Shown in pieces: positions 1-5,065 of a stretch of DNA of 6,211 nucleotides (its first letter is position 1; every line of letters begins with the position of its first letter). This DNA is from JBHELT01 sp046262935 (GTDB taxonomy: Bacteria > Actinomycetota > CADDZG01 > JAHWKV01). The stretch is taken from NCBI GenBank assembly GCA_046262935.1, contig JBHELT010000028.1, positions 1 through 6,211 on the forward strand. Direction: 5' to 3'. A program made the translations under genes and the position numbers. The notes under the pieces were generated by a model. That model saw only the letters and a list, made by a program, of their open reading frames with translations, was not told the origin of the DNA and ran no database searches.

Positions 1-217
1 ACGATTGCAAAACCTTGGCCCTCACCAAACAGGTCTCGGCGCGCCTTCTGAGGACTGCGCGGACCCCGCGCTCGGCGGTATCGGGAACATCGGGGACCTT
101 CGGAAGTTGGACCTTCGCATCCAAACCGTCTCGCTTGGTGCCTCTTCGCACTCTGCCGGCCGCACGCCACGCCCATAGCGCTGCGCGCAGATTGCTCGGC
201 GCGAACCTTGCGCTCAT
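1..217 (-). CDS. Lasso peptide B2-type transglutaminase-like leader protease, N-terminal part (runs off the left edge)
   Basis: The reading frame opens at ATG 217-215 and stays open for 72 codons to the window edge. Near the end is the segment RGVRAVLRRRAETCLVRAKV (residues 50-69), which matches the region around the active-site cysteine of lasso-peptide B2 / microcin J25 McjB proteins (transglutaminase-like fold); the presumed nucleophile is Cys63. In this family the enzyme removes the leader of a RiPP precursor, guided by a B1/PqqD-like recognition protein. The catalytic His and Asp would lie outside the window. The start overlaps the stop of the PqqD-like gene as ATGA, so the two are probably translationally coupled, as split B1-B2 pairs usually are. 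The first 45 residues are basic and not diagnostic. The family call is from motif recognition; the substrate is unknown. Confidence 0.8.
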   Translation of the reverse strand, partial: MSARFAPSNLRAALWAWRAAGRVRRGTKRDGLDAKVQLPKVPDVPDTAERGVRAVLRRRAETCLVRAKVLQS

Positions 218-477
218 GTTGATTTCTCTAGCAGTTCTCTTTGCATAAGGCCATCGATGAATGATGCGATGTCGGCTCGCGCAGTTGGCTCATCGATATC
301 GAACTTGGCGACCACGACCGCTACGAGTTCATCTTCATCGGCCCCCTTCGCAAGAAGTGGCCAAAGGACCGCACCCGTCTTGTTGATGCCGATGTAACTC
401 GATCGCGCCACATCGAGCGCGACGACTTCGCCTTCGACCTCACGCCACTCGACGGCGGACTCTTTCAGTTTGTACAT
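214..477 (-). CDS. PqqD-like RiPP recognition element protein (lasso B1-type)
   Basis: An 87-residue protein with the PqqD-family pattern: a beta-rich N-terminus (VEWREVEGEVVALDVARSSY, residues 9-28), then the hallmark IGINKTGAVLWPLL segment (29-42), an acidic helix, FDIDEPTARADIASFIDGL (59-77) and a terminal LLEK. These small winged-helix proteins bind leader peptides of RiPP precursors and present them to partner enzymes. It is not fused to anything and is followed at once by a B2-type protease (ATGA overlap), which fits the stand-alone lasso B1 role better than PQQ synthesis; no other pqq gene is seen here. It lies 14 bp after the nucleotidyltransferase stop, with a purine-rich GGTGAAGG just before the ATG. 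Family assignment is firm; the peptide recognised is unknown. Confidence 0.85.
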   Translation of the reverse strand: MYKLKESAVEWREVEGEVVALDVARSSYIGINKTGAVLWPLLAKGADEDELVAVVVAKFDIDEPTARADIASFIDGLMQRELLEKST

Positions 478-491
478 GCCTTCACCATACG

Positions 492-1430
492 TTACTCCGC
501 AGGCGTGTCTGCGCGCGTACCAAACAGGTGTCTGACGGCCAGACCCAGGCGGTATGCGAGCACGAAAGGACGCAGCAGATAGGCCAACACCAACCCGACA
601 GCGTTGGCGCGTGCAAGGCGCGAAACCTGTCTCATGAAGTCCGGCCTTGGCACCAACAACCTGCCGAATAGAGCCGCCCGCTCACGTAGCGAAGATGTTC
701 CTTCGACCTGTTTGCCCAACCAACGAAAACCCTGCACGCCGGCTGCGGCGACGATGGTGTTCGTCTTGGGCGGCTCGATGCCCAGGGCGTTCAATATCAC
801 CAGCCCTTCGGAACTCTTCGACAATCCTTCGGCGAAGGCATCTTCTCCTTGGATGGTATGCGCAAGGTCACCAGCCATCCGCCAATCTGCCAGAGTGATG
901 TTCGCTATCGCGAGTGCGAGCTCGCGCCGGTTCTTCTCGATACCCGGATGCTGCACGATGTGAACCGCAAGTTGGAATGCTTGCGCAGGCGGCGAAAACG
1001 CCCTAACTGAAACTCCTGCGACCCTGACTTCTTGGGTTAGTCGCTGAAGAGCAGCCCAGCACGCATCGGGGGAACTCCTTACAAGCGGCAGGGCACGGTG
1101 AAGGTCGATCGATGCTTTGTCGCTTCGAATGAAGGTAACGGCGTGCGGAGCGAATCCGCCAACCCCAGGCAGCACTCCAGCCCGCTTAGCCTCGAAGCCC
1201 AGATGTTTCAGGGTCTTCACGGCCTGTTCGAACATGGGCGGGGCGACCATAAGATCGGTGTCGTTGTAGGAACGTACCTCTCCTTTCGGATACAGGGATT
1301 GAGTGAGGGGGCCCTTCATGAGGATCGGGTCTACTCCTTGCTCTCTAAGGGCATCGACGACTTCTGCGGTGACCGTGTCGACCTTGAGCGACCTCATCGC
1401 GACGGAGCGGGGGTCGGGATGCGAACTCAT
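492..1430 (-). CDS. Nucleotidyltransferase-family protein (NTP_transf_5 type) of a RiPP-like cluster
   Basis: A 312-residue protein resembling the uncharacterised nucleotidyltransferase family often encoded beside lasso and other RiPP genes. Visible features are LMKGPLTQSLYP (37-48, the family's KG...LYP element), VRSYNDTDLMV (52-62) with the paired metal-binding acids Asp57 and Asp59, IDLHRALP (108-115) with a possible third acid Asp109, and a His-containing helix around His157-His161. Residues 277-304 are hydrophobic with a few arginines and may sit at the membrane. The start chosen is the ATG at 1430, which overlaps the DUF916 stop (ATGA) and has AGGA three bases upstream. An open extension to 1535 exists but lies inside the upstream coding sequence and looks like a shadow. 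Related enzymes have been linked to tailoring of lasso peptides; the nucleotide and acceptor here cannot be read from the sequence. Confidence 0.8.
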   Translation of the reverse strand: MSSHPDPRSVAMRSLKVDTVTAEVVDALREQGVDPILMKGPLTQSLYPKGEVRSYNDTDLMVAPPMFEQAVKTLKHLGFEAKRAGVLPGVGGFAPHAVTFIRSDKASIDLHRALPLVRSSPDACWAALQRLTQEVRVAGVSVRAFSPPAQAFQLAVHIVQHPGIEKNRRELALAIANITLADWRMAGDLAHTIQGEDAFAEGLSKSSEGLVILNALGIEPPKTNTIVAAAGVQGFRWLGKQVEGTSSLRERAALFGRLLVPRPDFMRQVSRLARANAVGLVLAYLLRPFVLAYRLGLAVRHLFGTRADTPAE

Positions 1431-2455
1431 CGGTCCTGCTCTTCCTCTTTCCTGCGGCGCAAAAGCACCAGGAGCAACAGCAGAACCAACAAGAACAACA
1501 GGAGCAGGACGCCGCCCCCAGCGACTGCCCACCAAGGGATCCCGGATCCGGAGCTCTGATCAACTTCGACGAACTGTCTTCCGTCTGTGCGCGGTGAGGT
1601 CCCAGACACGCTTCCAGCATCGACGTCGAACGGCAGGGGGCCTGACGACCGTTTGAAGCCCGTTTCACGATCCTTGAGGTCCACGCTCACGGTGTAGTGG
1701 CCGGGCTTGAGGAGCGATTCCAACGGAACCTCGACCTGGGTCGAAGTACCGGCATAGAACGAATCCATTTCGACGGTTGTCTTACTAACCTCGATTCCTT
1801 TCGAATCGCGAAGCAACCAGGGCCCAGATGGTTTTAGCAGGAAGTTGCCCGAGTTGTTCAACTCGACTTGAACGACCGACCTGGAGTTGGCGACCTTGTG
1901 CTTCGCTTTCCCGAAGTCGAGAGCCAACCGCCTTTCTCCTGGGATGGTGATCACAACCGCGATCGCCTGGCGTTGGAATTGATCGATCGCGATCGATCCC
2001 GAGCCCTTGAGTACACGAGCGTTCTGGATGACGAGAGCGGATAAGTGTTGACCCGGCGTTGCGTCGGCTGGGACCGAGATCGACACGGTGCGCCTGATGG
2101 TTTGCTGAGGATGAAGTTCTATCTCTTGGTCGGGATAGTCGAGCCATAACGTACTACCCGACGTCGGTTCACCCCGTAGCTTCGCCGCGAATCCTCCGTT
2201 GATGATGGTGTAAGCATCCGCATCGAACGACGCTGCTGTCACAGTTTCGGTTCCGAAGTTGCCGAGTTCGACTGTGATAACGCGATGTTCGCCCGGTTTC
2301 ATCGCTAGGTCGAAGTAAGGACCAGCCACTTCGACGGGCCTGATGCCTAATTTCACCTGAGCCCCCGTGGCACTTGCAGGCGTGGCGATCGCGAGTATTG
2401 AGAACGTTAAAAGGCAAATGACGGATCTACTCATCATGCGATGTTTACACATCAT
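1427..2455 (-). CDS. Membrane-anchored DUF916 (WxL-interacting protein)-type surface protein
   Basis: A 342-residue exported protein. It begins with a signal peptide (hydrophobic core about residues 11-24, probable cleavage after ASA at 29). Next comes a region of about 34-160 resembling DUF916, the peptidoglycan-binding domain of WxL-interacting proteins: YFDLAMKPGEHRVITVELGN followed by a beta-rich stretch and ISVPADATPGQHLSALVI. A second beta-sandwich-like region follows (about 165-285), then a Ser/Gly linker and one membrane segment (about 307-332, mostly leucine) with a basic-acidic cytoplasmic tail, RRRKEEEQDR. In Firmicutes such proteins bind WxL proteins and peptidoglycan at the surface; the WxL-like gene directly upstream supports the same pairing. 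The start is uncertain: ATGs at 2455, 2452, 2437 and 2434 all leave a signal peptide and none has a clear ribosome site. Its stop overlaps the next gene's start. Confidence 0.78.
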   Translation of the reverse strand: MMCKHRMMSRSVICLLTFSILAIATPASATGAQVKLGIRPVEVAGPYFDLAMKPGEHRVITVELGNFGTETVTAASFDADAYTIINGGFAAKLRGEPTSGSTLWLDYPDQEIELHPQQTIRRTVSISVPADATPGQHLSALVIQNARVLKGSGSIAIDQFQRQAIAVVITIPGERRLALDFGKAKHKVANSRSVVQVELNNSGNFLLKPSGPWLLRDSKGIEVSKTTVEMDSFYAGTSTQVEVPLESLLKPGHYTVSVDLKDRETGFKRSSGPLPFDVDAGSVSGTSPRTDGRQFVEVDQSSGSGIPWWAVAGGGVLLLLFLLVLLLLLVLLRRRKEEEQDR

Positions 2456-2466
2456 CGCGAATACAA

Positions 2467-2494
2467 GCGGCGCCCCGGAGTTCCGAAGCGCCGC
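2467..2494 (-). terminator. Strong intercistronic stem-loop between WxL-like and DUF916 genes
   Basis: On the minus strand GCGGCGCTTCGG, loop AACT, CCGGGGCGCCGC folds into an uninterrupted 12-bp stem, including two G-U pairs. It lies 29 bp after the WxL-like stop and 11 bp before the DUF916 start. Only TTGTATT follows, not a true U tract, so it is unlikely to be a complete terminator. A partial terminator, or a 3'-end stabiliser that keeps the secreted protein's transcript more abundant than the downstream membrane and RiPP genes, is more likely. The structure is seen; the function is inferred. Confidence 0.5.
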
Positions 2495-2523
2495 CGTTGG
2501 GAATGTTGTTAATGACTATCAGC

Positions 2524-3072
2524 TCAAGGAGCCGCCGAGATGGTAGTTGTGAGTGTTCCTGTGTAGGTGCCTGCCCGACTGTCGGCTGGAATCGTCAGCG
2601 AAACAGAGTTGGCTTGCGTGTAGGTTCCCTGTCCGAATGTGGCGAGTGCCTGGATGGTCTTGCGGGCCGAATCGAGGGTGCCGGTTGACCCGGATGCGGG
2701 GACCTTCGGGCCGCCGACTGCGTCCACCGCTTGACCGGCCGTCATCGCCGGAGTTCCGGCCGCCGTGATTGAGAAGGAAGATGCTGGGATGTTGGTGCCG
2801 CTGTTGGTGCCGGAGTAAACGAACGCCGACGACAAGATGGTGACGTTCCAACCGAGACCCGTTCCTGAGCTGTCATCGGAGGTCAACGTGAGTGTGCCGG
2901 AGCTTGTTTGACCTGCATGCGCATAGGTCGCAGAACCTAATGTCAGGTTCGTGTTGCTCGCGGTCCTTGTCCCCGCGACAAGCGTCTGAGTAACCGTGTC
3001 GGCTGCGAATGCTGAAGTAGCCAGAGCGAGAACGCTCGCCAACACCGCGATCGTGAAACCGATCCTTCTCAT
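2524..3072 (-). CDS. Secreted WxL-domain-like surface protein
   Basis: A 182-residue exported protein with a clear signal peptide (MRR, hydrophobic core 5-20, probable cleavage after AFA at 23). The mature part is about 159 residues, rich in Thr, Ser, Gly and Ala, has no cysteine and no LPXTG signal. It resembles the WxL cell-wall-binding domain: LTLTSDDSSGTGLGWNVTIL (61-80) carries the first W-x-V (Trp75-Val77), IPASSFSI (95-102) follows, and the end is IPADSRAGTYTGTLTTTI (161-178), matching the usual closing strand except that the second WxL tryptophan is Thr176. WxL domains attach non-covalently to peptidoglycan; the DUF916 neighbour is the expected partner. The ATG at 3072 has a GGGGGA ribosome-site-like run five bases upstream and lies about 35 bp from a sigma-28-like -10 box. 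An alternative is a pilin-like or other Thr-rich surface protein of unknown type. Confidence 0.7.
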   Translation of the reverse strand: MRRIGFTIAVLASVLALATSAFAADTVTQTLVAGTRTASNTNLTLGSATYAHAGQTSSGTLTLTSDDSSGTGLGWNVTILSSAFVYSGTNSGTNIPASSFSITAAGTPAMTAGQAVDAVGGPKVPASGSTGTLDSARKTIQALATFGQGTYTQANSVSLTIPADSRAGTYTGTLTTTISAAP

Positions 3073-3106
3073 CCCTATCCCCCGAATCAGTTGGTTCCAA
3101 AAATGG

Positions 3107-3134
3107 CTATCGGGGCAAGATGGCGAAAACTTTA
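3107..3134 (-). promoter_or_regulatory. Sigma-28/WhiG-type promoter upstream of the WxL-like gene
   Basis: On the minus strand TAAAGTTT (3134-3127) is an exact match to the -35 consensus of sigma-28 (FliA) promoters. After 12 bp comes CCCGATAG (3114-3107), which matches six of eight positions of the GCCGATAA -10. The classical sigma-28 spacing is 11 bp; counted from TAAAG the spacing is 15, within the range I recall for actinobacterial WhiG. Transcription would start near 3100 and give a leader of about 28 bases holding the ribosome site. No ordinary sigma-70 promoter is evident there. Confidence 0.55.
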
Positions 3135-3155
3135 ACTTTGCGGGAACCCAAGATC

Positions 3156-3175
3156 GCGGCTAACCCGCTAAACGG
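3156..3175. repeat. Overlapping short inverted repeats upstream of the sigma-28-like promoter
   Basis: Plus-strand GCGG-ctaac-CCGC (3156-3168) shares its right arm with CCG-ctaaa-CGG (3165-3175). The cluster ends 22 bp upstream of the -35 box, a suitable place for a regulator site, but the arms are only 3-4 bp, so chance is possible. Confidence 0.25.
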
Positions 3176-3181
3176 CATTTA

Positions 3182-3201
3182 GGTGGCAGTTCGGGGCCAC
3201 C
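3182..3201 (-). terminator. Hairpin after the tyrS-usp pair, possible transcript end
   Basis: GGTGGC and GCCACC form a perfect 6-bp stem around an 8-base loop, 68 bp beyond the universal stress protein stop. In the minus direction it is followed by TAAATGCCGTTTAG, not a U-rich run, so intrinsic termination would be weak. It separates the housekeeping pair from the WxL promoter. It could equally be a regulator site. Confidence 0.35.
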
Positions 3202-3269
3202 AGATGGGTTGAATCCACCGCAAAACGTGCACGAGGTTGAACCAGTTCTCTCAACAGGCGGCTACACCT

Positions 3270-3725
3270 TTAGGCCACGGTGTGCACTATCAAAACATTG
3301 CACGTGGCGTGGTGCGAAACGTTGTTTGGCACGCTGCCGAGCAGGAATCTCTTCACTCCACCCATGCCGCGGTTCCCAACAACGATCAGGTCGGCCCCAA
3401 CGTACTCCGCGGTATCCAGCAGCGCGTCGGACGCATCGCCGGCAACCGAGTGAACCTCGACTTCGATACCTTGCTCCTTTAGCTGGTCGGAGATCCGCGA
3501 CAGAAGTCCATCGACCCTTGCGCTCAGTTCTTTGTCGAGTTCTTCGATCTGTTCGGGCATGATTACTGGAGTGTCTCCAGTCGAGATCGCTACCTGCGCG
3601 ACCGGACGATACGCGCTCACAAGATGTAACTTCGCGCCGAACGTTTTCGCCAGATCGGCGGCTTGCTTTACGGCCACACCAGCAGTTTCAGAACCATCGG
3701 TTCCCGTCACGATATTTTTGTACAT
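3270..3725 (-). CDS. Universal stress protein (UspA family, ATP-binding type)
   Basis: A 151-residue single-domain cytoplasmic UspA-fold protein of normal length. The N-terminal strand MYKNIVTGTDGSE carries the conserved Asp10 of the nucleotide site. The C-terminal half has GNRGMGGVKRFLLGS (117-131), an exact G-x2-G-x9-G-S ATP-binding motif, followed by the closing strand CNVLIVH. Proteins of this family bind ATP and aid survival under starvation and other stresses; the precise role varies. The ATG at 3725 overlaps the tyrS stop by one base (TGATG) and has TGAGG eight bases upstream; a GTG three bases earlier is a possible alternative adding one residue. The overlap implies co-transcription and coupled translation with tyrS. 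Confidence 0.93.
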   Translation of the reverse strand: MYKNIVTGTDGSETAGVAVKQAADLAKTFGAKLHLVSAYRPVAQVAISTGDTPVIMPEQIEELDKELSARVDGLLSRISDQLKEQGIEVEVHSVAGDASDALLDTAEYVGADLIVVGNRGMGGVKRFLLGSVPNNVSHHATCNVLIVHTVA

Positions 3726-5008
3726 CACTCATACCTCAGTAGATGGTAGGTCTTCTTTCCGCGCCTTAGTACAACATATCTGTCATGAAGCAAGTCGTCT
3801 CTTTCGATCTTGCGGTCTGCCCCTTCGGCCCTCACGTTGTTGATATAGACACCGCCTCCTTCGATGTCTACCTTCGCCGCCGCCTTCGAGGGAGACAGTC
3901 CGGCGGCAACCATCACGTCAACCAACCCCGATCCATCGCCGGCGAGCGATGACCTTGACATGCTCAACGAAGGTGCCTCTTGCAGAACATCTAGCAGCAA
4001 TTCTTCATCGAGACCGCTTATCTCAGTTCCGAACAGTGCGAACGATGCGTCAACCGCCCGCTGTGCCTCTTGTTCGCCATGAAGGCGCGACGTCAATTCG
4101 AAAGCTAAAGCCTTCTGGGCCTCACGAAGATGCGGAGCTGTCTCGACGGAATGAGCAAGGTTCCTGATCTCGTCGTGGTTCAAGAACGAGAACATGTTCA
4201 GGTAACCAACGATGTCGCGGTCGTCGGTGTTGAACCAGAATTGGTAGAACCGGTAAGGGCTGGTTCGGGCCTTGCTCAACCAAATGGCCCCCTCTGCGGT
4301 TTTGCTGAATGGCTTGCCGTCGGCCTTCACGATCAGAGGGCAGGTGAGTCCATAAACGGTCTCGCCGCGGGTCTTGCGTATGAAGTCGACCCCAGCCACG
4401 ATATTGCCCCACTGATCGCTCCCACCAATCTGCAACCGACAACCGTAGGTGTCGAACAGATGTTGGTAATCGAAAGACTGCAACAACATGTAACTGAATT
4501 CCGTGTAACTGATCCCCTGCTCGCGGCCCTCGAGCCGCGTCTTCACAGAATCTTTCGCCACCATCATGTTCACCGAGAAGTATTTACCGACATCACGAAG
4601 GAATTCGGTGAGCTTCGCCTTGATGAGCCAATCTGCGTTGTCGACCAGAAGGCCTCCCTGGTCTGAAGAGCCAAAGTCGATGAACCTTTCGATCTGTGTT
4701 CGGATGGACTCGACGTTGCTCTTGATCTCGTCGATCTCGAGCAAGGGCCGCTCGTCGTCATGACCGCTCGGGTCGCCGATAAGACCGGTACCTCCACCGG
4801 CGAGAGCGATGGGGCGATGACCAGCCGCCTGGAACCTTCTTAGCCGGGTCAACTGAAGCAGGTGACCAACCGTGAGACTGTCGGCGGTCGGGTCGAAGCC
4901 GCAGTAGACACTGAAACGCTCGGCCTCCAGCCGCGCCCCAAGTTCAGGATCGGTCGATTGGTGTACCAACCCCCTGGTGCGCATGTCTTCGAAAAGGTCG
5001 AGTGCCAT
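3725..5008 (-). CDS. tyrS: Tyrosyl-tRNA synthetase
   Basis: A 427-residue class I aminoacyl-tRNA synthetase of full bacterial length that charges tRNA-Tyr with tyrosine. Family landmarks in order: YCGFDPTADSLTVGHL (35-50) containing the HIGH-type signature, GGGTGLIGDPSG (71-82), SYTEFSYMLLQ (167-177), QIGGSDQWGN (193-202), KADGKPFSKT (228-237) as the KMSKS/KFGKT equivalent, SPYRFYQFWFNTDD (250-263), and a C-terminal S4-like RNA-binding domain (about 362-427, ending VVLRRGKKTYHLLRY). The first His of HIGH is Thr46 (T-V-G-H). Only 57 bp separate it from the divergent penicillin-binding protein gene; there is no T-box-like leader and no Shine-Dalgarno site, and TATCTT lies nine bases before the ATG, so the mRNA may be nearly leaderless. 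The usp gene follows with a one-base overlap. Confidence 0.97.
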   Translation of the reverse strand: MALDLFEDMRTRGLVHQSTDPELGARLEAERFSVYCGFDPTADSLTVGHLLQLTRLRRFQAAGHRPIALAGGGTGLIGDPSGHDDERPLLEIDEIKSNVESIRTQIERFIDFGSSDQGGLLVDNADWLIKAKLTEFLRDVGKYFSVNMMVAKDSVKTRLEGREQGISYTEFSYMLLQSFDYQHLFDTYGCRLQIGGSDQWGNIVAGVDFIRKTRGETVYGLTCPLIVKADGKPFSKTAEGAIWLSKARTSPYRFYQFWFNTDDRDIVGYLNMFSFLNHDEIRNLAHSVETAPHLREAQKALAFELTSRLHGEQEAQRAVDASFALFGTEISGLDEELLLDVLQEAPSLSMSRSSLAGDGSGLVDVMVAAGLSPSKAAAKVDIEGGGVYINNVRAEGADRKIERDDLLHDRYVVLRRGKKTYHLLRYE

Positions 5009-5065
5009 CTGAACGAAAAGATATCACCCGTTTTTCAAACCCCTGCCTCTAGACTGACTTGGCAT
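5009..5065. promoter_or_regulatory. Divergent promoter region between tyrS and the class A PBP gene
   Basis: These 57 bp must hold both divergent promoters. On the plus strand TAGACT (5050-5055) ends ten bases before the PBP ATG; on the minus strand TATCTT (5023-5018) ends nine bases before the tyrS ATG. Both fit the TAnnnT pattern of a -10 box, but neither has a recognisable -35 box at 17-18 bp. With these positions the leaders would be only about 2-6 bases, consistent with absent ribosome sites. Confidence 0.35.

Noticed and set aside
15..248. Plus-strand open frame of 77 codons at the left edge
   Set aside because: It lies opposite the B2-type and PqqD-like genes, is rich in Arg, Ala and Ser as antisense frames of GC-rich genes are, and resembles no family.
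214..477. PqqD of true pyrroloquinoline quinone biosynthesis
   Set aside because: No pqqA, B, C or E is nearby, and a B2-type leader protease overlaps the gene, so the lasso B1 role fits better.
1431..1535. N-terminal extension of the nucleotidyltransferase by 35 residues
   Set aside because: It overlaps the membrane-segment coding region of the DUF916 gene in another frame; the ATG at 1430 with its ATGA overlap and AGGA site is the better start.
3073..3180. Cyclic di-GMP-I riboswitch suggested by CGCAAAG and GCGGGTTAGCCGC in the WxL upstream region
   Set aside because: The elements occur in the reverse order to the known aptamer, the GAAA tetraloop hairpin is missing, and the CGCAAAG lies upstream of the predicted transcription start.
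3111..3182. A 23-codon minus-strand frame starting ATG near 3179, considered as a RiPP precursor
   Set aside because: It has no ribosome site, overlaps the sigma-28-like promoter, and its product lacks a recognisable leader or core.
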